A stretch of DNA of 64,000 nt, from positions 10,758-74,757 of the forward strand of contig JBEBSD010000026.1 in the NCBI GenBank assembly GCA_040394475.1, in the 5' to 3' direction. Both the position numbers and the translations under genes were made by a program. The notes under the pieces were generated by a model. The model ran no database searches. It was given only the letters and a program-made list of their open reading frames with translations, and was not told where the DNA came from. Below, one piece after another: positions 9,612-17,953 of the stretch (the first letter of the stretch is position 1; each line of letters begins with the position of its first letter). This stretch comes from JBEBSD01 sp040394475 (lineage in GTDB: Bacteria > Bacteroidota > Bacteroidia > Cytophagales > Spirosomataceae).

Positions 9612-11522
9612 ATGAAAAATATACTAGAAAAATGGAGCCTGGTGCTGATCGCCGGCTTCCTGCTCCCGGCCTGTGACGATTTTGAACAGTTAAACATTGA
9701 TCCCAAAGCTGCGAGCATTGACCAGGTACAGGTAGAGTATTTTCTGAACGGCTCCATCATCGATGCCCAGCAGGATCCGCACGTTGCCGAACGGGCGTTT
9801 GTACTCTACTGGAAAACAGCCGGCCGCCAGCATCGCAACAACGGCCTGTCTACCGGCACCTATGACGATGGCTGGAGCTCCGACTATTACGGCGGCGGTT
9901 ATCTTTCCAAATGGTTGAATTCAGCTAACATGGCCATTCAGACGGCCACCGATCAGCTGGAAGCCGGAACTGCGAAGCTTTATACCAAAAATACGTTACA
10001 GGCCGCACGCATCTGGAGGGTTTACCTGATGACCGAACTGACCGATAACTTCGGGCCGATCCCCATTGATGGCTTTCAGGGGGTCAACCCTGAATTTGCA
10101 GATGTAAAAACGGTTTATTATTTCATGTTGAAAGAGCTAAAAGAGGCGGCGGCTGAAATCGACGAAAGCGTCCTGATTGCTGACAATGCTAAAAACCTCG
10201 ATCCTGCGTATTCGTATGACTATTCAAAATGGCGGAAATACGCCAACTCCATGCGTCTTCGTCTGGCAATGCGTCTTTCGGAGGTAGACGCTGCCAAGGC
10301 CAAAGAAGAATTTGAGGATGCCGCGAAAGGTGATCTGATCACTACTGCCGCTGACATTTTCCAGGTACAGGAAAAAGGGGGATGGGATCCGCTGAGCGGG
10401 GTTATGAGCCGGGAATGGAACCAGCAGCAGCTATCCGCTACACTCAATAACTTATATATAGGACTTGGCGGAATTACCTCTGCCCAGCAGCTTGACGACT
10501 CCCTGCACCTCCACATCAAACCGGCCGGCTATATGGGTATACGCTATGAAAACCACATTGCTACCGCGACTAACGATCCGGGTGCGGGGTACTGGTACGA
10601 CGGGCTGCAGCCTGTCATTGACCCAAGGGCCTATAAAACTTTTATTATTCCCGGTCAATTATGGAATCCGGATTATAGCTTTTATCCTTCCTACACAACG
10701 GATGCACGGGTGCTGAAAAGAAACCTGCTGAATGCCGACGGAAGTACCCTCAAAGAAATCGATGCCCGGTATACCTGGAATGCCGGCTCTCTGGGGGCCT
10801 GGGGAGATAAGGGAGCGCGGAATCAGGTGTATACCTACATCGGCACCAATCCCAGGTTGTCGCAACGCTATCGCAGCAGTGAAAACAAACGGGTTTTCTT
10901 TGGAAACTGGGAAACCTACTTCCTGTTGGCAGAAGGTGCTGTACGCGGCTGGTCCAGTCCTGCTACGGCAAAAAGTGCTTACGAGAACGGCGTCAAAGCC
11001 AGTTTTCAGTATTTTGGAGTGGAGAACTTTGCCACCGCCTACCTGGCTTCCCAAACCTACAGCCGGACCGGTACGTCGGCGAGCTGGGACCATACGGCCG
11101 AACCTCCCGCTACCCTGCCGGTCACCTTCGTAAACGGGTACACCAATGCCAGCCAGAGCGGCACCTATACCTATCCCAAAAATGGCTTGTATAAAGACGG
11201 GAACGTGAAAAACGATCATCTGACGAAGATCATTACCCAAAAATTCCTGGCGCAAACGCCATGGCTGCCCCTTGAAACCTGGAACGATCACCGCAGGTTA
11301 GGGCTGCCCTTCTTTGAAAACCCGGCTGTTGAGATTCCGATCACAGACATGCCCACCCTGAACAGTGGCAATTACATGACCAGTCAGCTGACATTTTTCC
11401 CGCAGCGGCTGCCGTACCCGTCCAGTCTGCCGAACAGTAACCGCGCGGGGTACGACAAAGCGGTTGCGCTGCTGGGTGGCCCGGATGGCGTTTTCACACC
11501 GCTCTGGTGGGCCAAGCATTAA
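9612..11522 (+). CDS. SusD/RagB family nutrient-binding outer membrane lipoprotein
   Basis: 636 residues from the ATG at 9612; a start nine bases earlier is also in frame. Surface lipoprotein that caps the SusC barrel and binds the incoming nutrient. The signal peptide ends in a lipobox (LLPAC, with Cys21 lipidated), followed by DDFEQLNIDP, the usual opening of the SusD-like_2 subgroup. The first half has TPR-like helices (KWLNSANMAIQTATDQL, ARIWRVYLMTELTDNFGPIP) and the second half the variable binding region, ending LPNSNRAGYDKAV. It follows the susC stop by about 20 bp and is clearly co-transcribed. A strong terminator stands 30 bp downstream. Confidence 0.93.
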   Translation: MKNILEKWSLVLIAGFLLPACDDFEQLNIDPKAASIDQVQVEYFLNGSIIDAQQDPHVAERAFVLYWKTAGRQHRNNGLSTGTYDDGWSSDYYGGGYLSKWLNSANMAIQTATDQLEAGTAKLYTKNTLQAARIWRVYLMTELTDNFGPIPIDGFQGVNPEFADVKTVYYFMLKELKEAAAEIDESVLIADNAKNLDPAYSYDYSKWRKYANSMRLRLAMRLSEVDAAKAKEEFEDAAKGDLITTAADIFQVQEKGGWDPLSGVMSREWNQQQLSATLNNLYIGLGGITSAQQLDDSLHLHIKPAGYMGIRYENHIATATNDPGAGYWYDGLQPVIDPRAYKTFIIPGQLWNPDYSFYPSYTTDARVLKRNLLNADGSTLKEIDARYTWNAGSLGAWGDKGARNQVYTYIGTNPRLSQRYRSSENKRVFFGNWETYFLLAEGAVRGWSSPATAKSAYENGVKASFQYFGVENFATAYLASQTYSRTGTSASWDHTAEPPATLPVTFVNGYTNASQSGTYTYPKNGLYKDGNVKNDHLTKIITQKFLAQTPWLPLETWNDHRRLGLPFFENPAVEIPITDMPTLNSGNYMTSQLTFFPQRLPYPSSLPNSNRAGYDKAVALLGGPDGVFTPLWWAKH

Positions 11523-11550
11523 GACGGTTACCGGGGTAAATCCTCCTTAA

Positions 11551-11583
11551 CAGGGGCTGTCCAATTCCAATGGACGGCCCCTG
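11551..11583 (+). terminator. Terminator after susD
   Basis: CAGGGGC and GTCC arms pair with GGAC and GCCCCTG across a 9-nt loop, with a single T·G position. It is followed by a T-rich run (TCGTTTATT) and ends the susC-susD transcript. Confidence 0.75.
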
Positions 11584-11619
11584 TCGTTTATTAGCCCCTT
11601 TCAATTCATATCAAATTAG

Positions 11620-11627
11620 TACCTTTG
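11620..11627 (+). promoter_or_regulatory. -7 element for gcvT
   Basis: TACCTTTG, a perfect match, 34 bp before the ATG at 11662. A TTTC at 11599-11602 is a weak -33 candidate with a short 17-bp spacer. Confidence 0.55.
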
Positions 11628-11661
11628 CAACCGGATCATCCCACAAATCTGAGTGACCCCT

Positions 11662-12741
11662 ATGAAGCAGATACCTTTACATGCATTACACGCCGGTATC
11701 GGTGGTAAAATTGTTCCTTTTGCCGGTTTTGAAATGCCGGTCCGCTATACCTCCGACCTGGAAGAGCACCACACGGTACGGACAGGAGTGGGTGTATTCG
11801 ATGTTTCGCATATGGGAGAATTCCTGCTTTCAGGTCCCGGGGCGCTGGATCTGATTCAAAAAGTCTCCGCCAATGATGCCGCTCAGCTTTATGACGGCAA
11901 AATCCAGTACAGTTATTTCCCCAATGCGACCGGCGGCATCGTAGATGATTTACTGGTTTACCGTATCAGCGAAGCAGCCTACCTGCTGGTAGTGAATGCG
12001 GGGAATATTGAAAAAGACTGGAACTGGCTGCAGCAGCACAATACCGGAGGAGTTTCGATGGAAAACCTGTCGGATACGCTTTGTCTGTTTGCCGTGCAGG
12101 GTCCCAAAGCCCTGGCAACAGTCCGGAAACTGACCGCTGCAGCCCTCGAAGAAATCCCCTATTATTCATTTGTACGGACAATTGTTGCCGGCATTCCCGA
12201 CGTGATCCTGTCGGCCACGGGCTATACCGGAGCCGGTGGCTTTGAGCTGTATGTTCCCAACGATCAGGCGGAAACCTTATGGAATGCCCTGTTTGAAGCA
12301 GGAGCCGAATTCGGGATTAAACCCATCGGACTCGGGGCCCGCGACACCCTCCGGCTCGAAATGGGATACTGTCTGTATGGAAATGATATTACCGATACCA
12401 CTTCACCCCTTGAGGCCGGGCTCGGCTGGGTGACCAGATTCACCAAACCCTTTATTAATTCAGCATCGCTGAAGGGGGAAAAAGAGGCCGGCCTGCAGCG
12501 TAAATTAGTCGGCTTTGAAATGACCGAAAGGGGAATCCCCCGCCCGCACTACGAAATTACCGACCCGGAAGGAAACAGTATCGGGGAAGTCACTTCCGGG
12601 ACGCAATCGCCTACCCTGCAAAAAGGGATAGGCATGGGATATGTCCCGGTCGCTTTCAGTAAACCCGGCACCGCCATCGGCGTCAAAGTCCGCGACCGGC
12701 TGCTCAAAGCTGTGGTCGTAAAGCTACCTTTTGTAAAATAA
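11662..12741 (+). CDS. gcvT: Glycine cleavage system aminomethyltransferase (T-protein)
   Basis: 359 residues. Transfers the aminomethyl group from the lipoylated H-protein to tetrahydrofolate, giving 5,10-methylene-THF and ammonia. The folate-binding fold begins PLHALHAGIGGKIVPFAGFEMPV. Further hallmarks are GVFDVSHMGEF, NDITDTTSPLEAGLGW (folate glutamate site) and the C-terminal VTSGTQSPTLQKGIGMGYV barrel domain. The ATG at 11662 is preferred over an in-frame GTG nine bases upstream because homologues begin MKxxPL. The other glycine-cleavage genes are not in the window, so the system is dispersed as is common in Bacteroidota. Confidence 0.97.
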   Translation: MKQIPLHALHAGIGGKIVPFAGFEMPVRYTSDLEEHHTVRTGVGVFDVSHMGEFLLSGPGALDLIQKVSANDAAQLYDGKIQYSYFPNATGGIVDDLLVYRISEAAYLLVVNAGNIEKDWNWLQQHNTGGVSMENLSDTLCLFAVQGPKALATVRKLTAAALEEIPYYSFVRTIVAGIPDVILSATGYTGAGGFELYVPNDQAETLWNALFEAGAEFGIKPIGLGARDTLRLEMGYCLYGNDITDTTSPLEAGLGWVTRFTKPFINSASLKGEKEAGLQRKLVGFEMTERGIPRPHYEITDPEGNSIGEVTSGTQSPTLQKGIGMGYVPVAFSKPGTAIGVKVRDRLLKAVVVKLPFVK

Positions 12742-12797
12742 CCTCCTCCGTTTTTCTAACCCATGTGCATCAGCAGACACGCCTGCTATCCTGTTTT

Positions 12798-13508
12798 ATG
12801 AATTTATTCGATGTCTGCCTTACCCCCGAACTGCTACCCTTACATCAACTCGACAACAGCATTGTTGTGGTCACCGATATTTTCAGGGCTACCTCCTGTA
12901 TGGTGACCGGACTTGCCCACGGGATAGAAAGCATCACGCCGGTGGCCACCGTAGAGGAATGCCGGCGGCTGCAGCATCAGGGCTACATTGCCGCTGCGGA
13001 ACGCAATGCCGAAAAAGTGGAGGGCTTCGATCTGGATAATTCGCCTTTCAGCTATATGGACGAGCGGCTGATGGGTTCTAAGATCGCGATGACTACCACC
13101 AACGGGACCCTCGCCATTTCCAAAGCCCGTACCGGTGCCGTCAAGGTAATGGTAGGCGCATTCCTCAACCTGGGCGCCCTTGCCGCGCAGTTGCGTTCCG
13201 AGCCGTATGACGTGCTGGTATTATGTGCCGGCTGGAAAGGCAAACCCAATCTCGAAGACACTCTCTTTGCCGGCGCTTTGGCAGAATCCCTGAAAAATGA
13301 ATACATGATCCAGGAAGACGGGGCGCTGATGGCACAACGCCTGTTCCTGCAGGGAAAAGACAACCTCCTTTCGTTTGTTTCCAACTCTTCGCACGTCCGG
13401 CGGCTGCAACGACTGGGGATTCACCGCGATATCGCCTATTCGCTCCAGACCGACCTCTACGACGTCGTTCCTGTATTGCGCGGGAGCAGCCTGGTAGCCA
13501 TGCGGTGA
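12798..13508 (+). CDS. comB: 2-phosphosulfolactate phosphatase family protein
   Basis: 236 residues from the ATG at 12798. Family members hydrolyse 2-phosphosulfolactate to sulfolactate with Mg2+, a step of coenzyme M synthesis in methanogens. Visible family motifs: VVVTDIFRATS near the N-terminus, TTTNGT, and VLCAGWKGKPNLEDTLFAGAL. Length agrees with the family (about 235-245). Bacteroidota do not make coenzyme M, so the physiological substrate here is uncertain; sulfonolipid or sulfolactate metabolism is a reasonable guess only. It follows gcvT by about 56 bp in the same direction and may be co-transcribed with it. Confidence 0.85.
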   Translation: MNLFDVCLTPELLPLHQLDNSIVVVTDIFRATSCMVTGLAHGIESITPVATVEECRRLQHQGYIAAAERNAEKVEGFDLDNSPFSYMDERLMGSKIAMTTTNGTLAISKARTGAVKVMVGAFLNLGALAAQLRSEPYDVLVLCAGWKGKPNLEDTLFAGALAESLKNEYMIQEDGALMAQRLFLQGKDNLLSFVSNSSHVRRLQRLGIHRDIAYSLQTDLYDVVPVLRGSSLVAMR

Positions 13509-13592
13509 TTCCGTGCGGGCTCTCCCCGCACTTTTACAAATTAATAATGCTCCGGTAATCCCCTGGTAATTTTCAGGTTGCAATTTTGGAAT

Positions 13593-14462
13593 ATGCAATT
13601 CTCAACGCAATTCCGCACCATTGTCATCTCCGACATTCACCTGGGCTCCGCAGGTTCACGGGTCAAAGAAGTAACCCGGTTTCTGAAAACCTATTCCTGC
13701 GAAAAGCTGATCCTCAATGGGGATATTATTGATGGCTGGCAGCTGAAAAAATACGGGGAATGGAAACGGAAGCATACCCTCTTTTTCAAAGTGATCATTA
13801 AAATGATCGCCCGCCACAAAACCCAGGTGATCTACCTTCGGGGAAATCATGATGACTTTCTCGACCAGGTACTTCCGTTAAGACTTGGCCCTCATTTTCA
13901 AATCAGTAAAGACTATATCCTGGCCTCCGGTTCCAAACGCTACTATGTAACCCATGGCGATGTGTTCGATACCATCACTACGCATATGAAATGGCTGGCC
14001 TACCTGGGCGATATGGGCTACACTTTCCTGCTCTGGATCAACAAGCTTTACAACCGCTACCGCACCTGGTACGGACTGCCGTATTACTCCCTTTCGGGTA
14101 AAATCAAGAATAAGGTAAAACTGGCAGTCAATTATATTTCCGACTTCGAAGAAAAGCTGACAGAACTGGCCCGGTCCCGGCAGTGCGACGGCATTATCTG
14201 CGGGCATATCCATCAGCCGTCCATCCGTCAATTGGAAGACATTACCTATATGAACTCCGGTGATTGGGTGGAATCGCTCAGCGCCCTCGTAGAAGATTTT
14301 AACGGAAACTGGAGCTTACTCTATTACCACCCCGACATGAAGGAACAAGACCCGCTCGAAGCAGTTCCGGATCCTTTGGAAAATCTTTTTACCGGCAGGG
14401 ATCGCCAACAAACGGTGTTCTCCAGCTTTTTCTTCTTATCCGGCAAAACCCGGCTGCGATGA
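13593..14462 (+). CDS. UDP-2,3-diacylglucosamine diphosphatase-like metallophosphoesterase
   Basis: 289 residues. Calcineurin-like metallophosphoesterase of the LpxH-like group, which cleaves the diphosphate of UDP-diacylglucosamine in lipid A synthesis or acts on related envelope glycolipids. Metal-ligand motifs are present in order: SDIHLG, NGDIIDGW, RGNHDD, VTHGDVFD and CGHIHQP. A longer insertion with hydrophobic residues (WLAYLGDMGYTFLLWI) suggests membrane association. The ATG at 13593 is preferred to a TTG 15 bases upstream. Its stop overlaps the start of the following glycosyltransferase (ATGA), so translation of the two is coupled. It could be the main LpxH or a paralogue; the sequence does not settle this. 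Confidence 0.85.
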   Translation: MQFSTQFRTIVISDIHLGSAGSRVKEVTRFLKTYSCEKLILNGDIIDGWQLKKYGEWKRKHTLFFKVIIKMIARHKTQVIYLRGNHDDFLDQVLPLRLGPHFQISKDYILASGSKRYYVTHGDVFDTITTHMKWLAYLGDMGYTFLLWINKLYNRYRTWYGLPYYSLSGKIKNKVKLAVNYISDFEEKLTELARSRQCDGIICGHIHQPSIRQLEDITYMNSGDWVESLSALVEDFNGNWSLLYYHPDMKEQDPLEAVPDPLENLFTGRDRQQTVFSSFFFLSGKTRLR

Positions 14463-15625
14463 ACGTTGTAATGATCGTCCAGGGTGAAGGGAACGGGCAT
14501 CTTACCCAAGCCCTTTCCATGGCCCAGCAGCTGCACGACCACGGGCATTCGGTACAAGCGGTCTTAATCGGTTCGGACAACGGGGAAAGAATCCCTGCCC
14601 TTTTCCAGCAAGACGTACCTGCCCCGGTAATCCCTTTCAAAAGCCCGGCGCTACGTTATTCCCGGAGCGGCCGTCTCGACGCTCCCGCAACCGTTACCCG
14701 CTTTCTGCGCAACCTTCCGGATTATTACCGATCGGCGCACACGCTTCATACGGTTGTCAGGAGCTCCCGGCCCGACCTTATCCTCAACTTTTATGATCTC
14801 TGCGGCGGTCTGTACAAATGGTTGTTCCGGGACACGGTTCCCATGGTTTGTATTGCGCATCAATACCTCTTTCTACACCCTGATTTCCGGTTTCCTTCCC
14901 ATCAGCCCCGCCTGTCCCGCTTCATCCTCAACACCTTGTCCAGGGGCACGGCATACGGGGCCAGCGCTGTGCAGGCGCTTTCCTTTTTAGATCCGGGTTA
15001 CGGACCACACCCGGTCACCGTCGCCCCGCCGCTGCTCCGGAAGCAGGTCCTGGACCTGCAGCCCGAAACGGGAGATCACCTCCTGGTGTACCTCACCCAG
15101 CCGCGTCTCCGGAACGCCATCATCCGCTGGCACCGGCAACACCCGGAAATCCGTATCCGCTGCTTCTGTAATGATCCGCACCTGGACGATACGGACAGCC
15201 ATAGCGACACGCTTACCTGGCACCGACCGGATCCCAGTACTTTTCTGGAATCCTTACGAACCTGCAAAGCCCTCGTCACCACAGCCGGGTTCGAAACGGT
15301 CTGTGAAGCAATGTACCTGGGTAAGCCCATCCTGATGGTACCTGTTCCCAATCATTTAGAGCAGCAATGCAATGCCGCCGATGCCCGCAATCACCGGCTG
15401 GGCATTTCTCACGATCACTTTGACCTCTCCGCCCTGTTGGACTATCTGCCCTTCCATCACTCCCGTGCCGGAGAAGCCCGGGAGTGGGTCCGGTCGGCCC
15501 CCTCGCATTTTATGGCGAGTCTTGAACAAATCATCACCCCGATTCCCCCCGGTCCTTCCCTGCTTTCTAAAAAAAACAGCCCCTCTTTCCAACCAATCCA
15601 GCCCGCAGCTACTCTTATTGAATGA
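14459..15625 (+). CDS. MurG-like family glycosyltransferase
   Basis: 388 residues. GT-B fold glycosyltransferase: the N-terminus VMIVQGEGNGHLTQALSMAQQL has the Gly/His-rich acceptor loop of the GT1/GT28 group, and the C-terminal half has the nucleotide-sugar site TTAGFETVCEAMYLGKPILMVP followed by EQQCNAADA. It overlaps the metallophosphoesterase stop by 4 bp. Together they suggest a two-gene unit that makes or modifies an envelope glycolipid, but donor and acceptor are unknown. The last 30 or so residues are Pro/Ser-rich and probably disordered. Confidence 0.8.
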   Translation: MNVVMIVQGEGNGHLTQALSMAQQLHDHGHSVQAVLIGSDNGERIPALFQQDVPAPVIPFKSPALRYSRSGRLDAPATVTRFLRNLPDYYRSAHTLHTVVRSSRPDLILNFYDLCGGLYKWLFRDTVPMVCIAHQYLFLHPDFRFPSHQPRLSRFILNTLSRGTAYGASAVQALSFLDPGYGPHPVTVAPPLLRKQVLDLQPETGDHLLVYLTQPRLRNAIIRWHRQHPEIRIRCFCNDPHLDDTDSHSDTLTWHRPDPSTFLESLRTCKALVTTAGFETVCEAMYLGKPILMVPVPNHLEQQCNAADARNHRLGISHDHFDLSALLDYLPFHHSRAGEAREWVRSAPSHFMASLEQIITPIPPGPSLLSKKNSPSFQPIQPAATLIE

Positions 15626-15737
15626 CAAGATGATCCGGATGCAGGTAAATGGTTGTTGATCGCTGATTAATGAGCGAAAAACCGGTACTTTGCCAGTATT
15701 ACGGTATAAAAACAGAAAGAAGCACCCCTTTCTTGGA

Positions 15738-16298
15738 ATGACATTTGATGAAAAAGAACTGATAGACGGCTGTCGTGCAGGTGACCGGATTGCTCAAAAA
15801 CGCCTTTATGAGGCTTTTTCGGGGAAGATGTTCGCCATATGTATGCGGTATATGAAAAACCGCGACGATGCACAGGATGTCCTACAAGACGCCTTTATTA
15901 AGATTTACGAGCACATCCATTCGTTCAGAGGAGAATCTCCTCTGGGATTCTGGATACGCTCGATTGTAGTGAATACGGCATTAAAACAGTTGAGAAAGCA
16001 AAAAATATGGGTGGATTTGGATGATGTTTACCAGAAAGAAGAGGAAATAGCGGCTGCCGAACAGCCATTGGCCAATTTTCAATGGCAACAGCTGACGGCA
16101 TTTATACAAGAGTTACCGACCGGATGTCAGACCGTGTTCAACCTGTTTGCCATTGAGGGGTATAAACATCATGAAATTGCAACTATGCTGAATATTTCGG
16201 AAGGGACATCCAAATCACAATTTTCACGTGCACGGACACTTCTGCAACAAAAACTGAATAAAGAACAACGATTCAATGATGAGTCAGTGGGAAGATAA
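15738..16298 (+). CDS. ECF RNA polymerase sigma factor
   Basis: 186 residues from the ATG at 15738; a longer frame reaches back to 15690 but adds residues absent from relatives. Region 2 includes YMKNRDDAQDVLQDAFIKIYEH (core binding and -10 recognition). Region 4 is the helix-turn-helix GYKHHEIATMLNISEGTSKSQFSRAR. It belongs to the Bacteroidota ECF group with GFWIRSIVVNTALKQLRK between the regions. It overlaps the next gene by 23 bp, whose product has the N-terminal features of an anti-sigma factor, so the pair is probably a cell-surface or envelope-stress signalling unit. Confidence 0.92.
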   Translation: MTFDEKELIDGCRAGDRIAQKRLYEAFSGKMFAICMRYMKNRDDAQDVLQDAFIKIYEHIHSFRGESPLGFWIRSIVVNTALKQLRKQKIWVDLDDVYQKEEEIAAAEQPLANFQWQQLTAFIQELPTGCQTVFNLFAIEGYKHHEIATMLNISEGTSKSQFSRARTLLQQKLNKEQRFNDESVGR

Positions 16299-17739
16299 AT
16301 CAAACGAACAATGGCGTAAGGCTTTCGAAAGGGCTTCGGAAACCCCGCCGCCTTCCATCTGGGATGCCATTGAAAAGCATCTGGATGAAACCGAAAAACA
16401 ACTGCCGCTGGTTCCCTGGTGGCGGAAGGCTGCTGTATGGTATGCGGCGGCATCATTTCTGCTGCTGGCCACCGTCGGTACGCTTTTCCTGTCCCGGAAT
16501 TCGACTACGTTCAGCCGGCAGGGCGATACAGCGGCTACGATCGGTCAGCCCGATAAAGCGACGGCCACACGCAGCCAGCCTGCCAACACACCGGCGCTGA
16601 CCGAAACAACGGTCGGTTCGCCGGCTACCTTACCCGAAACAACTGCCTCCAATACAGAAACCGGCGCTGCACCGGCCAGGATGCCTGATTTCCCAAAAGC
16701 GACGGCAAAGCCTTCGGAGCAACTGGCCTATCAAACCCGGCCGGCCCCTTCGCCGGCTCCCGGGTTGAAGACGGATTTCGCGGCAGCAACGGCCGAACCG
16801 GAAGAAAGCGGCCTGTCGCCCGCCCGCCAGGAGCTCGCGCTGCTGTCACCGCCGGCATTCCGCGAAAAACCTGTTTACATCCAGAAACGTTACGTTTTCT
16901 TCAACCCGCATCCGGAAGACGACGAGCCGGCCTTCCCTGCACCTGAGCTCAACAAAAATGCGTACTGGGCAGCCGTTAGTCTGATGCCCGCATCGTTTAA
17001 CCCGAATATGAAATTTCAGCCGGGGCCGGTCTACCAGATGGACATGAACATGACGAATTCCTACGCCAGTATGAGTAGTCCAAACACGCAGAGCAGCACC
17101 GGGAGCAGGTCCCGGCTGTCGTATGCCCTTGCCACTCAGGGCGGAGTGACCCTCTCCCGGCACTGGTCCATCGAGACGGGTGTTACGTACCTGCAGGGCA
17201 ACTCTTCCTACCGGTCGAACGGCTTTTTTGTAGACCTTGCCACCAACGAGAGTGCCGACCTGCTGGCCAATGCCCTTCTCGCCGGGAACTCAAACTATTC
17301 GGAAAAAGCGGCAGACAATGTCATGCTCAGCCCTAATAAAAATGCGATGGGTCCGGTGTACATAGCCATGGATAAGGATGTGAGCAACAGTTACCAGTAC
17401 CTGCAGGTTCCGGCATACGTAGGCTATACAATCAATCCGGATAAGAAACTTAACTATACCCTGCTGGGTGGAGGCATAGCCAATTTGTTTCTGAAGAATG
17501 AACTGGAAACCACTTCCGGTTATACCCTGACCACCAAACCGGAAAATCAGGTCTACAATACTTTGAGCTGGTCGGCCGCTACCGGCCTGCGGGTCAGCTA
17601 CAAATTGTCAGGTCAATGGAATGCCAACCTGACCGGCTCCTATCAGCAGTCTTTAATGACCAGTTTCAAGGACAATGATTACCTGAAAGCGTATCCCCGG
17701 ATGTATGGAATCTCCTGGGGAGTACGCTATACTTTTTGA
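16276..17739 (+). CDS. Anti-sigma-like N-terminus, one TM segment and C-terminal beta-barrel-like domain
   Basis: 487 residues (or 486 from the second ATG). Residues 1-50 form a short cytoplasmic helix pair with the W..AFE.A.ETPPPSIWDAIEKHLD pattern found in Bacteroidota proteins that follow ECF sigma genes. One transmembrane segment lies at about 53-73. Residues 75-240 are Ala/Pro/Thr-rich and probably disordered. From about 285 the sequence has the alternating pattern of an 8-strand outer-membrane barrel, ending with an aromatic residue (GVRYTF). The inferred role is control of the overlapping sigma factor across the envelope. Whether the C-terminus really inserts in the outer membrane is unproven. 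Confidence 0.75.
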   Translation: MMSQWEDKSNEQWRKAFERASETPPPSIWDAIEKHLDETEKQLPLVPWWRKAAVWYAAASFLLLATVGTLFLSRNSTTFSRQGDTAATIGQPDKATATRSQPANTPALTETTVGSPATLPETTASNTETGAAPARMPDFPKATAKPSEQLAYQTRPAPSPAPGLKTDFAAATAEPEESGLSPARQELALLSPPAFREKPVYIQKRYVFFNPHPEDDEPAFPAPELNKNAYWAAVSLMPASFNPNMKFQPGPVYQMDMNMTNSYASMSSPNTQSSTGSRSRLSYALATQGGVTLSRHWSIETGVTYLQGNSSYRSNGFFVDLATNESADLLANALLAGNSNYSEKAADNVMLSPNKNAMGPVYIAMDKDVSNSYQYLQVPAYVGYTINPDKKLNYTLLGGGIANLFLKNELETTSGYTLTTKPENQVYNTLSWSAATGLRVSYKLSGQWNANLTGSYQQSLMTSFKDNDYLKAYPRMYGISWGVRYTF

Positions 17740-17746
17740 GTTTTTT

Positions 17747-17795
17747 TAGGTGTTAGGTATTAGGTGTTAGGTGATAGGTGATAGGTATTAGGTGA
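17747..17795. repeat. 7-bp tandem repeat TAGGTGN
   Basis: Seven consecutive heptamers of the form TAGGTGT/TAGGTAT/TAGGTGA directly after the 17739 stop. The same heptamer family recurs at 45564-45613. Confidence 0.9.
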
Positions 17796-17861
17796 TAGTG
17801 TGGTTGGCTATCGGGGGGGCAGCTATCGGCTCACAAACCAGGACTATGACACACCTCACGC

Positions 17862-17917
17862 CATAACTCATAACTCATAACTCATAACTCATAACTCATA
17901 ACTCATAACTCATAACT
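17862..17917. repeat. 7-bp tandem repeat CATAACT
   Basis: Eight perfect heptamers CATAACT just upstream of the serpin gene. The reverse complement (AGTTATG) forms an array at 63679-63706. Confidence 0.95.
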
Positions 17918-17953
17918 AAAATCCAAAACCTCTCACCAAATACCCATTCTGCC

